A DNA stretch of 64,000 nucleotides from an uncultured Thermoguttaceae bacterium (lineage in GTDB: Bacteria; Planctomycetota; Planctomycetia; Pirellulales; Thermoguttaceae). Positions within the stretch are counted from its first letter, which is position 1, and each line of letters begins with the position of its first letter. The notes beneath the pieces were generated by a model. The model saw only the letters and a list, made by a program, of their open reading frames with translations, did not search any database and was not told the origin of the DNA. The stretch covers positions 62,001-126,000 of the forward strand of contig CALFBP010000060.1 in assembly GCA_937951625.1 (NCBI GenBank), written 5' to 3'. The position numbers and the translations under genes are program-made. Shown piece by piece: positions 36,454-43,998 of this stretch.

Positions 36454-37665
36454 ATGAAAATGCGAACGCTCGTATTGCGCGAGATCTTCGAACGCAAGAG
36501 CCAGCTTGTGACCAGTTTTCTTGCCATTTTGCTGGGAATCACGGTCATCGTTTCGATCAAGAACATTACGTTCTATTCGGAAAAGGCCGTGGCCCGGGAA
36601 ATGGACTCCCTGGGGGCCAACGTCCTCATCCTGCCCAAGTCGTCCACGTTGCAGGACTACTACGCCGCGGACATGCAGGGCGAGACGATCCCGGAGGAAT
36701 ATGTCACGCGATTGGCGATGTCGGACCTGGCTGGACTGGACAATCTCTCTCCCAAACTGTCGATGCCCGTCGAGGTGCAGGGCGCCAGCTTCACGCTTAC
36801 CGGCATTCTTCCGAAGAGCGAGTTCCAGGCCAAAGCCGCCTGGGGCGGTGCAGGGATCTTCTCCCGGCCTGTCGGCTGCGGGGCCTCGGTCGGGATGATG
36901 GGCTCGGACGACAAAAAGACGCTGGCCCGAAAAAGGGTCATCGACAACCTGGAGGACAACGAAATCCTCGTGGGCGCTGACGTGGGCGCCAGGCTCAAAG
37001 TCAAGGAAGGCGACACGTTGAACTTGCTGGGCCGGACCTTCCACGTCACCGCGATCCTCCCTCAGACCGGCACCGTGGACGATTCCCGAATTTTTGCTCA
37101 CTTGCACGTGGTCCAAGACCTGTCGAACAAGGGACCCGTCATTAGCGCAATCGAGGTCATCGGCTGCTGCCAGGAGATATCCAAGGGTCTGGTGTCGAAG
37201 ATCAACAGCCTGCTGCCCGACGCCAAGGTGGTCACGATCACCCAGATCGCCGACGCGCAGATCAGGATCAACCGGATGATGGCGAATCTCTCGCTCATGT
37301 TCTTGGTGATCATTGTGTTCGTGGGCGGGGCAAGCATTGCCAACTACATGTACGCCAACGTCTTCGAGCGGCGGCGGGAGATCGGCACGCTGATGGCCTT
37401 GGGAGCCAACTCCGGCCTGGTGTTGCGGATTTTCCTATTCAAGGCCTTGATTTTGGGCGTAGCTGGCGGAATCGGTGGTTACGTCATCGGCACCATCCTC
37501 GCTGTGGTGCTGGGCCCGAAATTGGCTGGCGTGGTCGTTCTGCCCATGCCGCTACTGGCCCTCATGGCGGTTGGTGTGTCCGTCGCGCTGGCGTTGGTGG
37601 CCAGTTACTTTCCTGCTCGCCGGGCCGCCCGGCTCGATCCCTGCGCGACGTTCCAAGAGGTCTGA
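36454..37665 (+). CDS. FtsX/MacB-type ABC transporter permease
   Basis: A 403-residue inner-membrane protein with one N-terminal membrane helix (about 18-38) and a periplasmic core domain of about 230 residues. Three C-terminal helices follow (about 280-305, 330-355, 365-390), the topology of MacB/LolC/FtsX permeases. The C-terminal cytoplasmic ARRAARLDPCATFQEV tail is typical. These transporters move no solute through a channel; they use ATP to drive periplasmic changes or extract lipoproteins and peptides. Cys residues in PVGCGAS and VIGCCQE of the periplasmic domain are notable beside the Cys-rich partner proteins. The ATPase gene starts 19 bases after this stop. The substrate is unknown. 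Confidence 0.85.
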   Translation: MKMRTLVLREIFERKSQLVTSFLAILLGITVIVSIKNITFYSEKAVAREMDSLGANVLILPKSSTLQDYYAADMQGETIPEEYVTRLAMSDLAGLDNLSPKLSMPVEVQGASFTLTGILPKSEFQAKAAWGGAGIFSRPVGCGASVGMMGSDDKKTLARKRVIDNLEDNEILVGADVGARLKVKEGDTLNLLGRTFHVTAILPQTGTVDDSRIFAHLHVVQDLSNKGPVISAIEVIGCCQEISKGLVSKINSLLPDAKVVTITQIADAQIRINRMMANLSLMFLVIIVFVGGASIANYMYANVFERRREIGTLMALGANSGLVLRIFLFKALILGVAGGIGGYVIGTILAVVLGPKLAGVVVLPMPLLALMAVGVSVALALVASYFPARRAARLDPCATFQEV

Positions 37666-37684
37666 TTCCTGGGAGATTTGATTC

Positions 37685-38383
37685 ATGTTGAAGATGGAAA
37701 ATGTGAGCAAGATTTACCGACATCGCGGCCAGTCGGTAACGGCGCTCAACGGAGCGAATGCGGAGATTCGCGATGGGGACTTCGTTTCCATCGTAGGTCC
37801 GAGTGGCAGTGGGAAAAGCACCCTGTTGTTGATGCTGGGGGGAATGTTGTCGCCGTCGAGCGGTCGGGTCCTTCTGGACGGCCAGTCGATCTACGACCTG
37901 GACGCCAATGCCCGGGCCCAGCTCCGAAAGCAGAAAATCGGCTTCGTCTTCCAGACGTTCAACCTGGTGCCCTATCTGACGGCTTTGGAGAACGTCCAGG
38001 TCCCGCTCTTCCTCTCCAAGATCGACGAAAAGGAGCAACAGACTCGCGCGGCAGCGCTTTTGGAGCGCGTGGGCTTGGGTGACCGGATTCACCACAAGCC
38101 GAGCGAGCTGAGCATCGGGCAGCAACAGCGAGTGGCTTTGGCGCGGATGTTGGCCAACGATCCGGCCGTGATCCTCGCCGACGAGCCTACTGGCAACCTC
38201 GACCCCGAGACCAGCCAGCAAGTAATCGACTTCTTGGAAAACGTCAATGCCGAGGGGCGAACCATCGTGATGGTGACGCACGATCCCCGGGCAGCCGAGC
38301 GCGCCAAGCGGATCCTCAGACTGGATCGAGGGGCGATTGTGTCGGAGAAGGTCGGGAAAAACAGCCGTCACGTCGCCGCGTGA
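37685..38383 (+). CDS. MacB/LolD-type ABC transporter ATP-binding protein
   Basis: A 232-residue ATPase with Walker A GPSGSGKST (38-46), Q-loop in FVFQTFNLVPYLTA, signature LSIGQQQ (142-148), Walker B VILADEPT (about 162-169), D-loop NLD and H-loop His199. It belongs to the LolD/MacB/FtsE branch that pairs with FtsX-type permeases, one of which is encoded 19 bases upstream. The short spacing and shared direction make a two-component transporter nearly certain. The gene is followed by the ArsR-type regulator after 36 bases. Confidence 0.95.
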   Translation: MLKMENVSKIYRHRGQSVTALNGANAEIRDGDFVSIVGPSGSGKSTLLLMLGGMLSPSSGRVLLDGQSIYDLDANARAQLRKQKIGFVFQTFNLVPYLTALENVQVPLFLSKIDEKEQQTRAAALLERVGLGDRIHHKPSELSIGQQQRVALARMLANDPAVILADEPTGNLDPETSQQVIDFLENVNAEGRTIVMVTHDPRAAERAKRILRLDRGAIVSEKVGKNSRHVAA

Positions 38384-38419
38384 ACGGCTTTTTGGTGGTT
38401 GGAAGCGAGGAAGGCGGCC

Positions 38420-38857
38420 ATGCAGCGAGCCGAAATATCCAACGGAATCGACACGATGTTTCGGGCCTTTTCCGACCGTACCCGGCTGCGGATTTTGTGC
38501 CTTCTGCTTGACAGGGAACTGTGTGTCGGGGACATCGTCTCCATTCTCCAGGTACCACAGCCCAAAATCTCGCGGCACTTGGCTTATCTGCGAAAGGCTG
38601 GCCTGGTCACCGCGCGGAAGTCGGGCCTGTGGTGTTATTACTCGTTGACGCCCCCCCGGACATCCTTTCACCAGAAACTATTGTCCGGCTTGCGAGAGTG
38701 TTTTTCGGAAGTGCCCGAGATTCAAGCGGACCTGGCCCGCGCCGCGGAGATCACGCGTTCCGGCGGATGCTGTCCCAGGTCGGAATGCCCGGCCCTGCCG
38801 CTACCGCTGCGAAACAAAGACGCAGTCATCTTTGCCGACGTGCCTGCCGAAGGCTAG
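38420..38857 (+). CDS. ArsR-family metal- or thiol-responsive repressor
   Basis: A 145-residue winged-helix protein. MFRAFSDRTRLRILCLLLDRELCVGDI gives the ArsR helix pattern, with Cys35 in ELCV where ArsR/SmtB proteins place a metal ligand, and the recognition helix is in VPQPKISRHLAYLRKAGLV. The C-terminus carries CCPRSEC (Cys117, Cys118, Cys123). The start is the ATG at 38420, with AGGAAGG just upstream; a TTG at 38399 is less likely. It lies directly after the ABC genes and probably represses them until a metal, metalloid or thiol stress appears. The gene ends convergently, overlapping the glycosyltransferase stop by 4 bases. Confidence 0.88.
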   Translation: MQRAEISNGIDTMFRAFSDRTRLRILCLLLDRELCVGDIVSILQVPQPKISRHLAYLRKAGLVTARKSGLWCYYSLTPPRTSFHQKLLSGLRECFSEVPEIQADLARAAEITRSGGCCPRSECPALPLPLRNKDAVIFADVPAEG

Positions 38858-39984
38858 CCGGGTCCGCGTTGCTGAACGCAGGCCATCGACTCCCACAATG
38901 CCTCGTAGGCGGCGACCATCCGCTGGATGCTGAACGACTGCTCGACGCGCCGTCGGTTGTCCTGTCCGAGCCGTTCGGCGAGCTGCCGATCCGAGAGCAG
39001 ACGAGTGAGCTTTTCGACCAAGGTCGGGGTGTCGCCGAAGGCCACGGTTTGAGGCTCGGCGTTCTCGCCCAGCAATTCCCGAACGCCCTCGACGTCGGTG
39101 GCCAACACGGGGATGCGGCTGGCCATGGCCTGAAGCACCACGTTGGGCATGCCCTCCCAACGTGAGGGCAAGACAAGCACGTCGCTTGCTGCCAGGATTT
39201 CCGCCACGTCGGCCCGCCAACCCAGCCAATGCACACGGTCGGCCACACGCTGTCGCAGCGCTAGGTGTTCCAACGCCGTTCGCTGCGGACCGCGGCCGAC
39301 CACGACCAGCCGGGCATCCGGATTTCGCGGCAGCCATTGCGCAGCCGCTTCCAGCAACCACGTCAGGCCCTTCTGGGGTTCCAAGCGACCGACGAAGACC
39401 ACGACGCGACTCCCGCGCGGCACTCCAGCCTCGGACAGCGCGGCGGGCCGCGCGGCCGGATAATGTTCAAGATCCACTCCGTTGGGAATGACGGCCAGTT
39501 TGTCACGGGCCAAACCGCCCTGCTCCGCCGAAAAGCGGGCCACGGATTCACTCACGCAGACGTACTTCGTCACCCAGCGCGTGGTTAAACGGTCGAGCCA
39601 TAAGTGCCATCGGGACTGTCGCTCGGCCACGCGAATGCCGCAGACGACGTTTTTGACGCCGGCAGCTCGGGCGGCGATTCGGCCCGCGATGTTGGCATGG
39701 AAGAGAAAAGTTTGAACCAAATCCGGCTGGAATTGCCGGAAAAGTCGACTCAGTTTCCAAACGACGGCGGGAAAAGCGGCCACGTTGCGGGCGCCCAGGC
39801 AATGGACGGGGATGTCCTCCGCAACCAAGGGGGGGATGCAAGACGACGCCTCGTGCGCTGGCTCAGGGCCCAGGCAATAGACGGAGGGCGTGAAACGTGA
39901 GCGGTCCAAGCGAGTGGCCAGCGCGACCAGGGCCTGTTCTGCCCCGCCCACGTCCAGATCGGTGATGCACAGCGCAATCCGCAT
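38854..39984 (-). CDS. family 4 glycosyltransferase
   Basis: A 376-residue GT-B enzyme. The N-terminal half has LDVGGAEQALVALATRLD (GT4 acceptor domain start). The C-terminal donor domain shows VVFVGRLEPQKGLTWLLEA and VLPSRWEGMPNVVLQAMAS, with the E-x7-E type motif ending in TDVEGVRELL. It transfers a sugar from a nucleotide donor onto a cell-surface glycan or lipid, probably at the cytoplasmic face. It is transcribed divergently from queA and stands alone. The sugar and acceptor cannot be read. Confidence 0.9.
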   Translation of the reverse strand: MRIALCITDLDVGGAEQALVALATRLDRSRFTPSVYCLGPEPAHEASSCIPPLVAEDIPVHCLGARNVAAFPAVVWKLSRLFRQFQPDLVQTFLFHANIAGRIAARAAGVKNVVCGIRVAERQSRWHLWLDRLTTRWVTKYVCVSESVARFSAEQGGLARDKLAVIPNGVDLEHYPAARPAALSEAGVPRGSRVVVFVGRLEPQKGLTWLLEAAAQWLPRNPDARLVVVGRGPQRTALEHLALRQRVADRVHWLGWRADVAEILAASDVLVLPSRWEGMPNVVLQAMASRIPVLATDVEGVRELLGENAEPQTVAFGDTPTLVEKLTRLLSDRQLAERLGQDNRRRVEQSFSIQRMVAAYEALWESMACVQQRGPG

Positions 39985-40065
39985 AAAGTTTCATGGGCCC
40001 TGCCCCAATCCCGGTTCAATGCTTATACTCGGTTCAGCAGTGCCCGTAAAGCTCGCCAGGCAACC

Positions 40066-41112
40066 ATGTCGGAACTCGATCAATACGACTATGACTTGCC
40101 GCGCCATTTGATCGCGCAGTTTCCGCTGCCGCACCGTTCCGACGCCCGACTGCTGGTGGTGGATCGGGCCACGAATTCCTTAGCGCACAAACACGTTCGT
40201 GATCTCCCGGAGATCCTCTTGAAAGGGGATTGTCTCGTACTGAACGACGCCAGAGTGGTTCCCGCTCGACTGGTCGGTTATCGTACAGCCACAGGGGGTC
40301 ATTGGGAGGGTTTGTTCGTCGAATCGTCGGCCGAGGGCTTTTGGAAAGTGGTTTGCAAAACCAGGGGAAAGCTCACACCCGGCGAATCGATCACCCTGAT
40401 CAATGCGGAAGGCAGGGAAGATATCAGCTTGGTGCTCGTAGCGCAGCAACCTGAGGGGGCGTGGATCATCCGCCCTAACTCCAGTGAAGACGTGTATGCG
40501 CTTTTAGAACGCGTGGGGCGAGTCCCTTTGCCGCCATACATTCGTAAGGGGGAAATGGTAGCCTCCGACCGGCAGGCCTACCAAACGGTCTATGCCAAGA
40601 CCCCCGGTGCGGTCGCCGCGCCCACGGCAGGCTTGCATTTCACCACCGCCCTGCTCCAGAAGTTGAAAAACGAAGGTGTGGACGTGTGCTTTTTGACCCT
40701 TCGAGTGGGGTTGGGCACGTTTAGACCGATCGTCAGCGAGACCCTCGCGGAACATCGCATGCATGCGGAGTGGGGTCGGGTGGGCCCCGAGGCGGTAGCC
40801 AGGATCCAACTCGCCAGGCATCGCGGCGGCCGGGTGGTGGCCGTCGGAACTACCACCGTCCGCCTCTTGGAAACGGCCGCGCAAGACGGGGAACTCCGGC
40901 CTTTCGAGGGTATGACCGATTTGTTCATTCGGCCCCCGTATCATTTTCGGGCGGTGGATGCCCTGATGACGAACTTCCACCTGCCCCGCACCACCCTTTT
41001 GGTGCTAGTCCGAACGTTTGGCGGCGACGAATTGATTCGCCGCGCCTACGAAGAGGCGATTCGCGAAGAGTACCGCTTCTACAGTTACGGAGACGCCATG
41101 TTGATTCTTTGA
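40066..41112 (+). CDS. queA: S-adenosylmethionine:tRNA ribosyltransferase-isomerase
   Basis: A 348-residue QueA, the enzyme that transfers and isomerises the ribosyl part of SAM onto 7-aminomethyl-7-deazaguanine in tRNA, giving epoxyqueuosine at the wobble base of GUN anticodons. Diagnostic stretches are YDLPRHLIAQFPLPHRSDAR near the N-terminus, LNDARVVPARL, GAVAAPTAGLHFT and NFHLPRTTLLVLV. Length and start match the family. Downstream, the Nudix-like and cysteine-desulfurase genes follow on the same strand with short gaps and may be co-transcribed. A TATACT at 40024-40029 is a possible -10 box. Confidence 0.96.
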   Translation: MSELDQYDYDLPRHLIAQFPLPHRSDARLLVVDRATNSLAHKHVRDLPEILLKGDCLVLNDARVVPARLVGYRTATGGHWEGLFVESSAEGFWKVVCKTRGKLTPGESITLINAEGREDISLVLVAQQPEGAWIIRPNSSEDVYALLERVGRVPLPPYIRKGEMVASDRQAYQTVYAKTPGAVAAPTAGLHFTTALLQKLKNEGVDVCFLTLRVGLGTFRPIVSETLAEHRMHAEWGRVGPEAVARIQLARHRGGRVVAVGTTTVRLLETAAQDGELRPFEGMTDLFIRPPYHFRAVDALMTNFHLPRTTLLVLVRTFGGDELIRRAYEEAIREEYRFYSYGDAMLIL

Positions 41113-41191
41113 GCCGTCGCCGCAAGCGAGACCCGATGGGCTGCGACTTGGCGACGCCCGACACACTGGCTGCCACCAGGAGAAAACGCTC

Positions 41192-41812
41192 ATGGATTCG
41201 ATGGAGCACGTGCTCGTGGTATCGACCGACTTGTTTCGCCGCCTTGGATACTTTCAGGGCTTCACCAGCGAGGTCTCGCGTTATTTGCCGGAATTGCTTT
41301 CGCCCCGGCACACCACCTACCGTCCACGCGGCGAAGTGGAAATCGACCCGCATTTTAAACAGCTTATACCCTACGTGATTTTCGAATATCGTGGCGGCCA
41401 CGAGGGGCCGGAGGTGTTCCAGTACACCCGGGGCAATGGTCAAGGCGAGGGGCGCTTGCATCGAAAACGAAGCGTGGGTATCGGCGGCCACATCTCCACG
41501 CGCGACGCCGGATTCGGGGATTGCTCCTACGACGTGGGAATGCGCCGCGAGTTGGAAGAAGAGGTCTCGATCCAAACGCCGTATCAGGCGCGGTGCGTAG
41601 GGCTGATTAACGACGACCTGACCGAGGTCGGCCAAGTCCATTTGGGCATCGTCTATCAATTCCAAGTCGAGCGTCCCGCCGTCGTGCCAAGAGAGCCGGA
41701 CATCCTCGACAGCGGATTCCAACCAGTTCCAACGATTCTGGCCGAACTTGAGGCCTTCGAGACGTGGTCGCAACTGTGTGTCAAGGCGTTGTACGGTTCC
41801 GGCAGGACTTAG
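41192..41812 (+). CDS. Nudix-like hydrolase (annotated in relatives as phosphoesterase)
   Basis: A 206-residue protein with a divergent Nudix box: GIGGHIS followed by GMRRELEEEV, matching the G...REUxEE core, although the first Glu of the box is not in its standard place because of the spacing between the two halves. Nudix enzymes hydrolyse nucleoside diphosphates linked to another moiety. The N-terminal third (FQGFTSEVSRYLPELLSPRH) is specific to this subfamily. It lies between queA and the cysteine desulfurase, with 23 bases before the latter. The substrate is unknown. Confidence 0.7.
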   Translation: MDSMEHVLVVSTDLFRRLGYFQGFTSEVSRYLPELLSPRHTTYRPRGEVEIDPHFKQLIPYVIFEYRGGHEGPEVFQYTRGNGQGEGRLHRKRSVGIGGHISTRDAGFGDCSYDVGMRRELEEEVSIQTPYQARCVGLINDDLTEVGQVHLGIVYQFQVERPAVVPREPDILDSGFQPVPTILAELEAFETWSQLCVKALYGSGRT

Positions 41813-41835
41813 TTGGCTGGCCTCGAGGGATTGCC

Positions 41836-43044
41836 ATGGGCTCGGCTGAAACGGTGATCTACATGGACAATCACGCCACGACCCGGCTCGATCCCCGGGT
41901 CCTGGAGGCGATGTTGCCTTATTTCACCGAGCTCTACGGCAATGCGGCCAGCACGACCCACGTTTATGGCTGGCAGGCCAAGGAGGCCGTGGACGCCGCG
42001 CGGGAGACGATTGCCGCGGCGATTGGCGCCTCTGCCCGCGAAATCTATTTCACCAGCGGCGCGACCGAAAGCAACAATCTTGCCATCCGCGGCCTGGCGG
42101 AGCGGACGCCAGCCGATTGCCATCGCGTGGTGAGCGTTTGCACCGAGCATCCCTCGGTGTTGGACCCGATCGAAAAACTCGGCCAAAAGGGTTGGGAAAC
42201 GATCCTCTTGCCGGTGATCCAAGCCCCTCACGACCGGGCAGGCCTAATCGAACTCGACCAATTGGCTGCGGCCTTGCGCTCCAAAACGGCCCTGGTCAGC
42301 GTGATGTTGGCCAACAACGAAATCGGCGCCATCCAGCCCATCGAAGAAATCGCGCGAATCAGCCATGAGGCGGGCGCGGTGGTGCATACCGATGCCACGC
42401 AGGCCATCGGCAAAATTCCCGTGAATGTCGACGCCCTGGGCGTGGACTTGATGAGCTTTACCGCTCATAAGCTTTACGGACCGAAAGGGATCGGGGCCTT
42501 GTACGTCCGCCGCCGCTCCCCGCCGATCCGGATCGAGCCTTTGATCTATGGTGGGGGCCACGAACGCGGGCTGCGGAGCGGGACGTTGAACGTCGCGGGG
42601 ATTGTAGGCTTCGCTCGGGCGATCGAGTTGGCCCACCAAGACTTGGCCAACGAAAGTGTCCGCCTGCGCAATCTCCGCGACCAGCTTTACCAAGGATTGC
42701 AAGCCGCGATTCCCAACATCGCCCTGAATGGACCTGCGCTGAACCCACCAAACCAGCGTATCCCCGGCAACCTCAACCTCTCGTTTCCCGGAGTGGATGG
42801 TGAGACGCTTTTGCTCGCCCTGAAGGACGTTGTGGCGTTAAGCTCTGGCTCGGCATGCAGCTCGGCCAACCCAGAACCCAGCCACGTGTTGCGGGCATTG
42901 GGGTTGAGCGACCAGATCGCCCGCACCAGCATACGCTTCGGATTGGGGAGATTTAATACCTCTGAAGATGTGCTCCGGGTGACGCAAGCTATTGCCCGTG
43001 CAATCCACGACTTGCGGAGCATGGGCATCTACCCCCCACTATAG
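41836..43044 (+). CDS. cysteine desulfurase (NifS/IscS type)
   Basis: A 402-residue PLP enzyme that moves sulfur from cysteine to acceptor proteins for Fe-S clusters or tRNA thiolation. Seen: YMDNHATTRLDPRVLEAMLP at the N-terminus, the PLP-Lys segment SFTAHKLYGPKGIGALYV, and the persulfide Cys in ALSSGSACSSANPEPSHVLR. The ATG at 41836 gives the normal start; an upstream in-frame GTG would overlap the Nudix gene. An IscA-type gene follows after 201 bases, so this is probably the housekeeping sulfur donor for the local Fe-S module. No IscU or IscR gene is present. Confidence 0.94.
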   Translation: MGSAETVIYMDNHATTRLDPRVLEAMLPYFTELYGNAASTTHVYGWQAKEAVDAARETIAAAIGASAREIYFTSGATESNNLAIRGLAERTPADCHRVVSVCTEHPSVLDPIEKLGQKGWETILLPVIQAPHDRAGLIELDQLAAALRSKTALVSVMLANNEIGAIQPIEEIARISHEAGAVVHTDATQAIGKIPVNVDALGVDLMSFTAHKLYGPKGIGALYVRRRSPPIRIEPLIYGGGHERGLRSGTLNVAGIVGFARAIELAHQDLANESVRLRNLRDQLYQGLQAAIPNIALNGPALNPPNQRIPGNLNLSFPGVDGETLLLALKDVVALSSGSACSSANPEPSHVLRALGLSDQIARTSIRFGLGRFNTSEDVLRVTQAIARAIHDLRSMGIYPPL

Positions 43045-43245
43045 GTTGTCCTCAGGCTGTACCATCTCGCCAGAATTTGTTGGCGGTTCCGGGACCGCCG
43101 GACGCAGTAGGCGATGTTCTTGGATTTTAGTGCCCATTGGGATAGCATAATCATGGAACCGGGCTAATCTTCTTTTTGAGGTCCGACTTCCGAAAGTTCA
43201 GAATCTTGATTTGGAAACCAAAAACAATAGGAGCGCGAACCAGCG

Positions 43246-43578
43246 ATGCCAGTCATTCTTACCGAACGAGCTGCCGTCGAAGTGAAGCGAATCATGGACT
43301 CTCAAAAGGTCGAGCCGAACACCGTGTTGAGAATGGGCGTGGCTGGGGGAGGGTGCGCCGGTTTGGCTTATACACTCGGGTTCGACACGGAGTTCGATTC
43401 CCGAATCGATGTTCGTTACGAGCAGCACGGGGTGCCTCTGGTCACTCGAAAGAAGATAGCTTTGCACCTCGACGGGACGACCATCGATTTTCAGGACAGT
43501 CCGATGGGGCGAGGGTTCACGATCGACAACCCTAACTACCCCCGCGGTGGCGGTTGCCCTGGCTGCGGCGGACACTGA
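43246..43578 (+). CDS. IscA/ErpA-type Fe-S carrier with variant C-terminal Cys motif
   Basis: A 110-residue A-type Fe-S carrier. LTERAAVEVKRIM and GVAGGGCAGLAYTLGFD hold the first conserved Cys (37). The C-terminal pair is normally C-x-C followed by a Ser/Phe-rich end; here it is Cys104-x2-Cys107 in GGGCPGCGGH. The usual NPN loop is kept (IDNPNYPR). It receives or stores clusters made with sulfur from the desulfurase encoded upstream. AGGAG is found 12 bases before the ATG, somewhat far. Function as a carrier is likely; the altered spacing may change cluster type or metal preference. Confidence 0.88.
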   Translation: MPVILTERAAVEVKRIMDSQKVEPNTVLRMGVAGGGCAGLAYTLGFDTEFDSRIDVRYEQHGVPLVTRKKIALHLDGTTIDFQDSPMGRGFTIDNPNYPRGGGCPGCGGH

Positions 43579-43998
43579 GTCACTGGCCTTCCATCGGCTC
43601 GGCGCTTTTCGCCGTTGCTTTCTGGGGGCATCTGCGGCCCGCCGCTCGGGTTATCGGCCTGGTGGCACGGCTCGCGCAACGCGCTGAACCGTCGAGATCA
43701 CGTAAACAAGTTGGGCCGGACGTTGAAAAGCCCTTTCTAATTATGATTTCATCCGCGGTCCCCTGGCGCAAGGCACTTCGGCGCCAGTCGCGTTAGGTCC
43801 TGCTAGTGCCTTCCCTTAGCACCACAACTGACGCGAAAGATTCGCAAAATGACCGTCACCTGCCAGGGGACTGTGCTTTGAAAAAGCGTAACTTAGAGTA
43901 GGCAAACCGGCCCGGACCCTTGGAAACCCACGTGAGCCGAGTGAACGGACAGGGTCCCATGACAGCGGGGGCAGTGAAAGGATCCAGCGAGGTAGACG
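43579..43998. other. intergenic region with inverted repeats
   Basis: A 420-base gap before the DUF2339 gene with no gene of its own. A 5-bp hairpin CGGCG/CGCCG (43600-43604 and 43610-43614) follows the IscA stop. GGACCCT (43914-43920) and AGGGTCC (43951-43957) form a 7-bp inverted repeat about 45 bases before the next start. Their role is unknown. Confidence 0.35.
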
